Below, piece after piece: positions 32,722 through 44,058 of a DNA stretch of 64,000 bases. Position 1 is the first letter of the stretch; every line of letters starts with the position of its first letter. The DNA lies in contig BCKC01000007.1 in the NCBI GenBank assembly GCA_001600455.1, forward strand, positions 1,552,019-1,616,018, given 5' to 3'. The position numbers were made by a program, and so were the translations under genes. The DNA comes from Endocalyx cinctus (lineage: Eukaryota > Ascomycota > Sordariomycetes > Amphisphaeriales > Apiosporaceae). Below the pieces are notes generated by a model. It was not told the DNA's origin and searched no databases. It worked only from the letters and a program-made list of their open reading frames with translations.

Positions 32722-35016
32722 GTTGAGATCGCTACCCTAGACACTGTGTTCAATGGAGAATTGCTTCGGGGAGTTGTATGAAGTATGAGCTATTAGGTAT
32801 TTCCATTCAGAAGGCAGTATACCTACCGGCGAGCTCAACAAATTACACTTGTGTATATGCGGCGCTTTTATAGACTTGTTTCTCAGTTTCAGCATGAATG
32901 GCGTTGCAAGCTGTAGCACATAGCGAGTTCTTTTATTGTCAGGGGCCGTCAACTCGAATTCCAACAAGAACGCGTCATGTATATCATATCTGTCACATTA
33001 TCATCACGAAGGCGAAAGGCGGCCCAAGCGCGAAGTCCTGGGAAATCATTATTATTTGTTGCTTTCAACCATTTTTAATTCCCCCCTCATGGTATTCAAA
33101 ACCAAACCCACCCCCATTTGTTTTTTTTTTATTTCCCCCCTTTTTTCACTATATATTCCGGAGAATGAAGAGAAGAATCAAGAGAAAGAGAGAAAAAGAT
33201 TTAAACGATACCATAAACATCCTTTTACGAACGATTGACGATGAACGATTCTATCTTCAACCGTGCGTTTACGCCTCTTTTTTCTCTTCGATCTCCTCAA
33301 TTACCCGCATTGTAACTTTGAAGGTCGTCAGGTGGATAGAACGGAAGATGTATTGAATTCTCTTTTTTTTCCCCTTCTATTGATTGGTGGATTGTATGTA
33401 TATGTGTTCAACCAAGAGAAGTAGAAGACAACATGAGAAGAATAAGAAGAAATACCAAACTTTCTCAACATTTCCCAGCGAAGAAAAAGTAGGATTATAT
33501 TGAGATGCTATTATCCTTGAAAGGAAGCGGGAGATCTTCTCTTGGGACTGAATTGAATCAACGCGCACTGCAAGATACCACAATAAACATGTGTAATAGT
33601 GTATATACACGCACCATCAGCTTTTATTAATGAGACGAGAAACATGTAACTAGGATGATAAATACATCTCAAGACTCACGAGAAAGATAAAAGCATGCAT
33701 ATTGTGATTCGTTTGCCATGTTGGTTTTATGTTTATAATTAATACTACGCAAGACCTTGTAAGTAATTAGGACCCGTTATTTTCTCTAATAAACCCTCAT
33801 AATCCTCGCTCCGGGATATTTCACTGGTTCTAAAAGAATAAGTACAGAAGACACAGGGAGGGGGAAGAGTGAGGAAAACGGATTCTTATGATCTTCAGTC
33901 CTCGCTTTCTTCTGATACCACCAGGTCAAATTGTTATCGAACATCATAGAGGAGATGGATGTCATCTAGTAGAAACCACCCAGTCATCTAAAATTTGGGT
34001 ATAGACTTATCCTGCTACTACGAAATCATCCAACAAAGGTAGGGACCACCAACACTTGTATATCTCCACCCAGCTCTGATCCTACCATAGGTAGTCCGAG
34101 GACGCACAAATGACTACGAATCCAGTTCTCAACAACTCATAATTCTTAAGACCAATATCAAGGCAGAGAAACTGATCACGTAATGAGAAATGATAAACGC
34201 AAGTTGAAGACATTGTCTATTTGTTATTCAACGCGATAATCCATCTACTTTGCTACTTTACGTCGTAGCAGTTCTAGTAGAATTGATTAGATTTGGTATA
34301 TCCATGAGTTCTCTTTTAAGCAGGAAAAAGAGAGAAAAACAAAGACAATAAACAGAGAAACAAGATGACCCCTTAAGGTAGAGAGGGTGTCTGAGTGGAA
34401 TAAACCTGAAACCACTTTTTCTCGAAAATATGAAAATTCTCATCGCAAACGCGTTTTCCTCCTCCTTTTTTATGCTTTTTTTTAATTCAAATAACGTAAA
34501 GGAAAAAAAAAGAAAAAAGCAACACAGTTTGGTCAAACCCTCCTCTTTATGCAGGAAAAAAAAAATAAAAAATAAAAAATAAATAAACAAATCAACGCAA
34601 TTTCCTGTCAACGCCATTCACAAGCCGAGATATACCCAGAGTATGCACCATGCATTCCCTCCCAGCCAGAACGCCGTCCCGCATGGCGATTGTTCAAACT
34701 CGCTCGTTACCAGATCCCGACCCTGCAAATGTCGGGTAGAACGTAGCTGAAGACAGCAGGGTATCAGAAAGAAAGAAAAAAGAAGAAGAAAAGGGGCGGG
34801 AAAAGTGATTCCGGAAACAGCCTCGCCCCCCATGTGATCGAAACAATTTTTTTTTTCAGGTATCATAACAATAATATGGAAAATGGGAAAAGCAAACAGA
34901 GAAGAAACGAGACAACAAAAGCAGTGTCATTTGGGGGATTTACGATGCTCAACATCCCGTCAAATACATAATCGGAAAGACAATCGATACATAAGGAGAG
35001 GGAAAACAGGCTTTGC
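32722..35016. other. Convergent intergenic region
   Basis: About 2.3 kb between the 3' ends of the DYRK kinase (plus) and the F-box gene (minus). It is rich in A/T homopolymer tracts. The short frames here (for example 34258-34617 and 34618-34866) are low-complexity or unremarkable, and none is called. Confidence 0.5.
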
Positions 35017-37368
35017 TTAGATATAGAACCGAACATCTCGCCGAGAGGAACAAATCACTCGATCGGGAATCAAGCCGGGATCATCAGGATAAGCGGCAGA
35101 AATGACCTCGGCGCCGTGATTCCGGGCCCATTCCTGAAGGTCGCTTCTCCTCAGCCCTAAGCGATGGTAGATCGTCTTGACGCTTCCCCTTCGCAAGATC
35201 TTGACGAGGGTCGAATCTTTGACCTCCTCCGATCCGATATCGAGGCAGGACAGGTTCGGGAACCGATCGGCCAGCTCGGAGAGGGTCTCGTCCACTTTTA
35301 CGACGGAAAGACCAAAGTCGGGAGAGAGGCCGGATAAGCCGAGGAAGGTGACGCCCTCGCTCTGGAGCCAGTCCACCGCGCCGGGACCCCGAAGCCGGAG
35401 CCGCGACCAATGCACCGGCGCGACGTTCAGCTCCCTCAGCGAGCCCGCCTGCATCGACGGCCGGATCCAGCTGTCGTAGAAGTTGGGCGGTATCGGCTCC
35501 GGCGTCTTCAGGGTCAGCTTCTCGAGCTTGGTCATGGCGTGGAACATCGCGGGGACGGCGGGCGCCGAGAAGTGGGCGTGGTGCGGTGGGATGCTGGGTC
35601 GGCGGGTTTCCCGACCGAGCCGGTTCGCGTGCCTGGGCAGATACGTGATATCCGCGCCGAAAAAGACGAGCGGGTTGGACCCTTCCAAGTGTACTTCGCG
35701 CATTTCCGGGTTCAGGTAAGGAAGGTTTCGCGGGTGGAGCTGGGTGTCGGCCCCGACGTAGATCGATCGGAGGTTCGGCCAAGGTTGGAGTACGGGGGGC
35801 TCGTAGCAGACGAGGTGGAGCAAGCCGTTCAGCCAGACGGTCTCTACATTGGGGGTGCGTCGCATGATAATTCCCTAGATCTTGCGTGAGTGCTTGCGCC
35901 TCAAAATATAAAGCCAGCCAGCCAACTTACTAGTTCGAACCATTCTTGATGCAGTCCGGTCCCTATGCGCAATACTTTCAGATTGTCAAGTTGAGGCCAC
36001 CAAAATGGGGCCACAGCCACCCGATCATCATTCGTTAGCCGTGGGAAGTTGAAAACGGATAGTTGTTCAAGAGCCGGGGTGAGGAGTCTGTTTAGGAAAA
36101 GCTGGGTGCAGCGGACATGCGGGCCCAGCCAGAGTTCGGTCAGACGAGGAGTAGCATTATCGTAGACCTCATCGTAAGCACAGTCCAAGATGTCTCGAGT
36201 ATGTCCCCTAAGCTTCAGGATCTTCAGCTGCGGACAATGTCGGAATATGAACGAAGCCTTGATCGCGTCTATATGCCAAGACCCGCAGTCATCGATTACC
36301 AATTCTGTCACTTGGTTTCTTGCGAGATGGAAATAGCGGGATACGGCAGACGGTTTTATCGGAGGCTTGTAGGTGCCCATGTAATGCTGTACGCACCAGA
36401 GCTTCTTTATCGTATCCTCGCCTCTGTTGGTCAAGAATCCACGCCACGTCTTGGAAACTTTCAAGCAACGACTGTACATAATGGAATTAGGAACCGCCAA
36501 AGTTGCCGAGAATGACTTTATCGTATATCTGCTTACCACATTGTTCTGAAGTCGACGTTCTGAAAGACGAAGGCCATCAATTCGAAGGGAAGGGTCTTGA
36601 TGGGGTCTACCTTGAACGTCCGCTTGATCTTGTCGCCATATTCCCGCAATTTCTGTATACACTCTAGGTTAGGCGATACCGGATACCAGACACGGGAGAA
36701 AGCAGGAGTCCTTACAGGCAAAAGAAGATTGGTCGGATCAACGGGGCTTATCAGGTTGACACCAGCCTTGCAAGCTTGAAAGGCGAGCTGTTGCTGTCCC
36801 AATAATCGGAGTATCTTGGCCAAGCGCAAATAAGACTGGATAATCTAGTAAGTAACATATAGCGAGTATAGGCAACACAGTCGTATACCTACTTTGACAT
36901 GAAAAGGCGCCAGCATAATCATCTGGACTGCCATAGACTGGCCTAGCTGCAGCTGTTTCAACTGCTCATATGTGGCTGCAAGACTCTCCAGGGTATCGAG
37001 GTGCAAGGACACGTTGGGGCACTGCTTGCTAGAGTTGGCAGAGCATATGCAGCGCTTCTTCAGTTCCTTAGAAACAGTATCAGAAGCAATGCTGTTCAGG
37101 ACATCCTTACAAACGCAAGGCTGCTCTCTAAAGGCCCGACCGCAGGCACACGAGGAGAGAGACTATAGATGATGCGAAAAGTCAAGTCAATAACGTCAGT
37201 ACTAAAGGAGGTCTATACACGTAGAGTATGTTATTATGGACGTACCAGCTGTAAGGCTCGTAAGGCTTTGCTGTATTCCTCGATAGAATATAATGATTTT
37301 CCCTTTTCGAGAAGCTTAGTCTGCTCCCGTACTCGGCGAGCATCCTTAATGGGAAGATGAAGAGCCAT
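35017..37368 (-). CDS. pof3: TPR-F-box-LRR protein, Pof3/Dia2-like SCF substrate receptor
   Basis: Five exons: 37368-37246, 37162-36893, 36835-36537, 36471-35931 and 35874-35017, encoding 696 residues with all joins in phase. TPR-like helices occur at about residues 20-41 and 105-160 (SYLRLAKILRLLGQQQLAFQ). An F-box begins near residue 212 (TLPFELMAFVFQNVDFRTMC) and continues CLKVSKTWRGFLTN. The C-terminal half has irregular leucine-rich repeats with phrases such as LKILKLRG, LTELWLG and LEQLSVFNF. This order is that of fission-yeast Pof3 and budding-yeast Dia2, SCF ubiquitin-ligase receptors that act at replication forks and chromatin. A cysteine cluster at residues 46-89 (CxC, CxC, CxC, C) splits the TPR region and is not a standard part of that architecture. 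Orthology is an inference from domain order. Confidence 0.8.
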
Positions 37369-38537
37369 AGTTCCCGAAAGGGATCTATGTAGATTAGATT
37401 AAAAGGAAGTCGAATTGGTGATCATACATATGACTCGGAGAACAAGTGATATGGATACTATTGATGTCAAATATATGATATAGGGTTAGTTGACATATAA
37501 GAACTGTTTTGGTTGGAAAAGTAGTACAAAGATGCAAGAAGTGGTACCAGGGAATGGTAATGAACTAAGTACCTAACCTAGTATACAGTAAATGGTAGGT
37601 AGGTAGCTGTGATTGACTTACAAATAAGCAGAGGAGGGTCAAAAGATAACAAGGACAGATGAGTCAAATCAATTGTGAATTTGGAGACGAGAGAGTACAC
37701 TTGTTAACAAAATTACGCAGGTGAAGCGAGAAGATCAGTTGATGAGAGTGACGTTATTTCGTTCATTAGTCAATTACTATATTACATTTAGTGTGGTGTA
37801 GATGAGAGGTGAACAAGACGCGTTTTTACAACGCGTAAATTAAGTACTAAGCTACGGTACATTGATCCTGTATTACAGGCGCCGAAATAGCCTGTCAGTT
37901 CCTGTGAAAGGGCATTATATCAGTGTATTTTAGTAGTGTAGTATACTACAGTACAGAGCGTTTTAGTGAAAGAGTATATGCTATTAAAGGTGAAGCCAAA
38001 TGATAACGATAACAACTGGTATTACACTACATAGTAGAATTAGCATTGAAATAAGTACCCGTGCTATGCCCCACTTATAGCTCAGTTCGTTTCGCTCACC
38101 AGTCATTTACACAGTAGCAACAACAGTCATTTAGCAACATCAATTACTTACAAATACCAGTCATTAGCAGCATTAGTCACTTAACAAAGTATAACAAAAG
38201 CTTTCTCCAGTATTTACGTTAATTTCAAAATTGATTTTTGAAAAATAAAACAAGGTATTTTGTTTTTTTGATATATTATTAGTGGTAAGCTCTCAAGGGA
38301 ATTAGTGATAAATGGGGCGGAGTATGGATATTGGGTTTATGTAAGCACCTAGGTTAAGTCTACGGGGATCCCACAATTTAAGGCTTTGACCACTATTACA
38401 GCACAGTACTACACTATCTGATTACCTGTAAAGTCACTTCCCCTAAAACGCATCCATAGAATACCACACAGCCACGCAATAAGCCGTAATAAACTGAAGA
38501 TGACCGTTTTATAAAAAAAAAAAAAAAAAAATAGAAG

Positions 38538-38555
38538 CGACTTCTTAAGAAGTCG
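38538..38555. repeat. Perfect 18-bp palindrome
   Basis: CGACTTCTTAAGAAGTCG reads the same on both strands, directly after an A19-like tract. Confidence 0.9.
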
Positions 38556-39770
38556 TTCCTCAAATAAGGTAACTTTAAGTAGGTCAAGACGTAACTTAGT
38601 TTTCATACCTAGGTACTTAAGTAGTCTGTCAACATTTTAATTTATTTAAATTATTCTAATAAATTTATCGTTGTGATGGAAGACGAGTTAAGGAGTACCC
38701 TTTTATGATTGGAACGTCAACTTCAGGAACCAGAATACCGAACAACGATAGCGCGAAGAGGAATAGCATCGACACGAAGCCGAATGATAATTACGACAAA
38801 CACTTCAGTCGTACCTCAAAACATGCCGCTCTTTAAACCTTTCTAGACATGCATGGGATCCGGAATAGTTACCTGGAATATGTACCGATATTTGATTTGT
38901 TATATAAGCAACTGAAACTCCATAACATCTATGTTTCATAAGTCTACATGAGAAATAAATCTCCTAGGCAATGTGGCGTACCAGTCCGGATAAAGCGTGT
39001 ACTCGGGGCCTCGTTCTGTTTTTAGTCCGTACTGTCCGGAGGTCGTATGAATACGATATTCGGAACGGTACAGATGTGGACTACGGACTGTTACCACATT
39101 CAGACCAGCACTATCCTAGACCGGCACAGACTTGATCTCTACAACCCGTACTGGAGCATGTTTTCTTTGACTAGGCCGGGTTAGCCTATTAATCTACTCT
39201 TTGCCAGTCCCCTTTTCTCCTCTTTTATTCAAAGCGCTCGCGTTACTCGTCTGATTTATGGAACTTCGCCACTCATCACCCCCTTTTTTCTATTTTTTTA
39301 GGAAGACCTCTGGCTCCCACGCTTCCGGACCCATGTTTGTCTAGTATGTAGCAAGCAGTACCGCCTGGTGCTTTTTCAGACCGCTCTTCTGAAGAGTTCT
39401 TGTTATTTCCATATGTTTTTGTTTTTTTTTTCTGGCAGTTAGTTATCGCTGAGTAGAAAAGGCAGGGCTTGGCAGGATCCGAGGTTGGAACATGGTATGC
39501 AGTACGAATGCAGCTCTATTGACCAGGTGCAGCCAACGGAGCCCTATTATCTCGTCAGCGTAGCGTTTTTCAATGTACATTACCTGTGCTGTCTGTTGCA
39601 ACGCGCATTTGAACTAGTTGATCATTGCTGTCTGTTGTTGGTGCATTCGTCACCTGGTATATTATTATTACCTGTCAGCCTGTGTCGCTCAAAATACTTT
39701 GTTGACGACCCTCCTGAATAATTTCTGAAATCGAGGGGCATGATCTACAGAGATCGTATCAGGTAGCGAC

Positions 39771-39867
39771 GGTAGCCCCTGTATGGTGCTTTGTAGTCAT
39801 ACTGGTCATAGAACAGATTCTTTTCTGCTGATGCATAGCACCAAACCTGCAATGTACGGGGGCTACC
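39771..39867. mobile_element. Small inverted-repeat element, MITE-like
   Basis: The 97-bp segment begins GGTAGCCCCTGTA and ends with the inverse TACGGGGGCTACC, one mismatch in 13. Nested inside is a second inverted pair (TGGTGCT / AGCACCA), so the whole can fold into a long hairpin. No clear target-site duplication is visible, so a non-mobile hairpin is possible. Confidence 0.45.
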
Positions 39868-40181
39868 ATCTCTCCGGTGAATCCCTACAGTATGCTGGAG
39901 CGTGCAAGGCATCATGCACAATTCAGGCTTGTTGGTAAGTAAGGCATCGATAATCAGCGGGGCCGGGAAAAAATCGATTACAAGAAGGGGGGTATTGTAA
40001 CATTTAATATTTTGAATATATTTGGCTTTGTTAGGAAAGATGTCTTTTTTTAAAAAAAACTGGCATCTTCAATATTGATCGGGAAATTATCAATAGGGAG
40101 CAGGAGGCCAACCCAATCGTATATGTGCTCGGCGACTTATTACCAAGAAATATCAAAGGTCATAGTTGATCCAGAATAATT

Positions 40182-41093
40182 ATGTCCACATCCATCAAGG
40201 ACGAGTCCATATATATACTCAATGATGGCTCGTCGCCGGAGTTGGAAAGCGACCGTCTTGATATGCAGCATGAAATCTGCAACGATGTAATGCGTAACGA
40301 GCTATTACCGCCTCATATCCAATCCGATATCTTAGCATCGCCCTCCGCCGGGGCTCCCAAGGTTCTGGACGTCGCTACGGGCTCCGCCTCTTGGCTTCGC
40401 GCGGTGGCGAGGGTTCTCCCCTCAGACGCCGAATTGGTCGGCTTGGACTACGATCCAACCAAGTTCCCGCCGCCCTCCTCGTTAGCCAAAAATATCAAAC
40501 TCCGAGAGGCCGACATGTACCGGCCTTTCCCGGATGATCTTCTCGGAAAATTCGACGTCGTGCACGCCAGGCTGATCACCTTCGCTCTCAAGGCCGGCCA
40601 AGGCGCGGAACTGGTGAAAAACCTGACGACGTTACTCCGGCCCGGCGGCTGGATCGTCTGGAGCGAGACGACGATCAGCCTCGCGTCGACCGAGCCGCCC
40701 AGCCTAGCGTGGTTCAAGATCTAAGATCTCTTTTACCGCTTTCGACGGGCCGCCGGCGCCGACCTGGATACGCCGGTCGGGTTGGTGGCGTTTATGAGGG
40801 AGGCCGGATGCGTCGAGTGCGACGATCGGGCGTATACCGGCTCGTCGCCGCTTTATACCGAAAAGGCCGACGGCTGGGTCGAGAGAACGCACCGGCATAC
40901 GGCCGCGTTCGTGCTGCAGATGCTGAAGGGGGTTATGGGCTCGGGGACGGTGGACGGGATGAAGACGCAGTCGGACGTGGATGCGCTCTGGGACGAATTC
41001 AAGGCTGGTTTTGCCGATAAGGATCGCAAGATGCATTATGTCTTCGTCAGGGCTTGGGGAAGGAAACCGAAGGGCAGTCATGCAGAGGGTTGA
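40182..41093 (+). pseudogene. SAM-dependent methyltransferase (class I) interrupted by an in-frame TAA
   Basis: The frame from ATG 40182 gives 180 residues to TAA at 40722-40724. It then continues in the same frame to 41093, for 303 residues plus the stop position. The first part has the SAM-binding motif KVLDVATGSASWLRAVAR, the acidic motif LVGLDYD, FDVVHARLITFALKAG and LRPGGWIVWSE. The part after the stop reads DLFYRFRRAAGADLDTPVG and ends in a conserved-looking VFVRAWGRKP. This is a UbiE/LaeA-like small-molecule methyltransferase fold common in fungal secondary metabolism. The 180-residue product would keep the Rossmann core but lose the C-terminal substrate lid. GC is clearly higher than the flanks, so the lesion looks recent. 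TAA followed by G is not a favourable readthrough context. Confidence 0.8.
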
Positions 41094-41384
41094 TGGAAGA
41101 GACTACTGGCTACCATCCGGCAGCCCTCCTGTCTGGCAAAGTCCCAAGGCTTCATGCTACAGTCAAATTTAGCTAATTCGCAAGATTCTCATCAGAGTCT
41201 CTTTGTACACGTGCGTAACGGGCTTCAACGCGATTATATCGATGTGTTTTGGAGTCCCTCTCCTTCAACTATAGCCCTAGATTTTTTGTTCCGTTCGTTT
41301 AAGGTTTAAATAACCGTCGAATAGGTGTTAAGAGAAAGGAGGGGGAGCAAGATATTTCAGATTCCGCTGAGGCCAAAAAAAAAA
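41094..41384. other. Spacer
   Basis: Short AT-rich spacer between two broken genes, ending in an A17-18 run near 41373. Confidence 0.5.
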
Positions 41385-41663
41385 AAAAAAAACTATTCTG
41401 CTACTCAGTCCGGCACCTTCCTACGTCTGAGGCGAGACCTTTCCCATCTCGTTAATTGGTATAACTTCGAGGTTACATTGAACCTCTACGCTGCACTACT
41501 GCAGCTAAGGCACTGTAATAAAGAACTCCGGTATTTAAACACTTATTCTTAGGTCAACGCTATCTATATTAGCCAGGAGAACCGGGACGAGTAATTCACG
41601 CAGGCTCCGCGCATAGGCGAGATTTATACTGAAAGCATACAAGTTATTATCTGGTTAGGATAG
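41385..41663 (+). pseudogene. HET (heterokaryon incompatibility) domain fragment, three in-frame stops
   Basis: One plus-strand frame reads, with stops shown as breaks: NFEVTLNLYAALLQLRHCNK, then TAG at 41550-41552, then VNAIYISQENRDE, TAA at 41592-41594, then RIGEIYTESIQVIIWLG, and TAG at 41661-41663. This follows the core of fungal HET domains, where the consensus order is VT-NL-AL--LR, W-DAICINQ, then ER-QV--M--IY--A--V--WLG. The expected Trp is the first stop and the expected Cys is Tyr, both explained by a TG-to-TA change. HET proteins trigger cell death after fusion of incompatible hyphae; this copy cannot be functional. Only about 90 residues are left and the rest of the gene was not found. 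Confidence 0.65.
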
Positions 41664-44058
41664 ATCAGCCTGCAAAGAAAAACATATTACGAAAATGTAT
41701 GATTCGAAAGGCAGAAATAATATAGCAGTTGGACATCGTACTCAGCTGGTGTGCTGTAGTTAGCTAGTATACTATACGGAATAAACAATCTAACCTAGAA
41801 TTATTTTATCGAGAGATAATAGTAATACGGTGGTTTTCTAAGTTAAGTTTGACCGTTTTATAAACCGTTTAAAAAGATGATTGTTTGCACAACTGTTATA
41901 TAAAATATAGCTTAGTCACTTAACTGAGGATCGACTGAACCGAGCCTACATAGTAAGCAAAAACGGCGATCTCTAAATTACGCTAACCTGATTTACGGCG
42001 CTTTGACAACCGTCGCTCACAGTACTTGTACTGTGTATGTACAGTAGCTGCCTAGCTAATTATAAGATGTCTTACAAGTAGGCGGATATAAAGCCCGAGT
42101 CCGATAAACGGAAATGATAAAAATAAAAACAGTTAAAACTAGCAGTATTAACTAACCTATTAGCCTGGCAAAGTAATTTTGATTTAATTTGAAACATAGC
42201 CATGTGATATGGAAATTATCACCAAAAAGATATTCAACACGGTAGAAAAAACTGGTCTACCTTTGCTGCCGTCTTAATAGGAAAATCAAGGAAAGCAATA
42301 TAGTAGCGTAGAATCTAGATAAGTAGATAACCAAAGAACGAGAAAACATAGTTAGTTCTATCTATCTGTACTAGAATATTCATTTTCATGGTTGAGAAAA
42401 GATAGGTCCCAAATATATAGAAAAGAAGTAACCCCTTTTCAGTATGACTTTAAGCAGGGTAACCCTGGACCAACACCATGTGTGCGACGACGATACTTGT
42501 TCAGATTATTCAATCGGATAAGTGAAACAAATGCCAAGATATTGCGGAAATCAGAAGAAGAAGAAAAAAAAATCAGCTTGTATCACCTCTTTTGCCCTCC
42601 TACCTAACTAAGTATACTTCAATGCTAAGCATATCATGTCTACTGAAACTAGCACTTAGACACTTGGTAGAGAGGCTAGGTATATATATATATATATACT
42701 TGGTATCTTGATATCATATATATAAGTAGATATTTAAACTCTTAGCAACTCTCAAGTATATGACAATGAGTAATCGATCGGGTGAATCAATCGTCGAGGC
42801 GCATCTACACTAGGATAATATTTTAACGCATGAATGATGCACTTGCTAGCCCACCCGCGACCCCTGTCGTAGCCAATCTAGCCTGGTTGTTGAACACGCA
42901 GCTAACCTTCATCCTTCTTTTCTTTTTCCTTCTCTCGTTGGTTGTAAACCATCAAATAAGGTGATTTTTTTGTTCTCTGGTTTGGACAAGACATACCATA
43001 CATACGTATAGTATACTATGTACATGTATGCGTACATGTATTTGGGTACAGGTTAGGCTTCGTTTAGTATCAAGGTACCTATCATAGATCTTGGTCGGTA
43101 ATGCATTACAACCTCGTCCTTTTCGTTCCATGATCAGCAGCAACCCGTCATCATCAACCGAATCCTACCCATCACATCACACTACACGCTGCATACTGCA
43201 CACCACGTCGTTATTATTATTTACTTATTTCTTCTACAGCCCCTTCTAGCGTAACGTAGGCCGTCACGATAGTAGTGTAACAAACAGCAGAGTTACACTT
43301 TGCGGACCGCCATCTTAGCGTTCGACACTAAATGTAGTGTAAGCTTCTAGGACTGAATAAATTACAGGTAGAATTTTAGAATTACACGAGAGAGGTAGGT
43401 CGTTTCAAAGACGAAATAGACCAATCAAATCATCGGATCTCTCATCGTAACGTAAGTACCACGAGGACTTGGTTGTTTCGCATGAAATAGAGGTTAGGAC
43501 TATCTGCAGTTTTATTTTTGTGGTCCTGAATCCTTGTTTCTTCGAAATGCTAAAGCTGAACCCACTCTGCCACTCTAGAAAAGCCGCGACTCGTAATACC
43601 CATGAGCAAGGATCTCCGGTAGTCTGATTATCTGAAAGTGTATGCATCCCAGTTGAAATAGAACCAAGCATGGTCCTATCCCGGTAGGCTTAGCCTCTGA
43701 GAGGGAAGAAAAAAAAAAAAAGGGTCATACAATATGACAAGAGCCCTTTTACTTCTTCTTACTTTTCGTCTTCACTTTACTTCACCTCACTCTTTTTGGT
43801 GTATTCCTTCGTTTCTTACCTGACTGTTCTTGCCGTCAGCGGCTTTGACTGTGTCATTTTTTTTTCTTCTTCTCTAAACACTCTCGTTCTTGTCAATCGC
43901 TTTTGTGTCGGTCTCTCTTGCTAGAGCATTTCATTCTTTTCTTCAGCTATTCTGCTACTTTTACTCATTCATTTATTTATTCTAAAAAAAACAACTATAT
44001 ATGTCTCTTATAATTTTCATGGGAAAATAAAAAATAATTCTATTATTAGTACTTAGGG
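41664..44058. other. Long AT-rich intergenic region
   Basis: About 2.4 kb with no supportable gene. It has a (TA)n tract near 42682-42699 and an ACAGTAC-TT-GTACTGT inverted repeat at 42019-42034. A pyrimidine-rich stretch (about 43740-43960) precedes the DUF6536 gene and is a likely promoter feature. The frame 42392-42607 is not convincing. Confidence 0.5.

Larger units (their letters stand above)
37369..40181. other. Long AT-rich intergenic region with palindromic elements
   Basis: About 2.8 kb without a supportable gene. Degenerate CAGTCATT words recur at about 38097-38185. It contains an 18-bp perfect palindrome (38538-38555) and a 97-bp inverted-repeat element (39771-39867). The frame 39485-39721 has no domain signal. 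Confidence 0.5.

Noticed and set aside
34258..34866. Minus-strand ORFs in the spacer after the DYRK kinase
   Set aside because: Composition follows A/T homopolymers (Phe, Leu, Lys runs), with no domain.
40700..40740. Programmed stop-codon readthrough or a mini-intron in the methyltransferase
   Set aside because: TAA followed by G is a poor readthrough context, and the only GT...AG pair around it would be about 16 nt, too short to splice.
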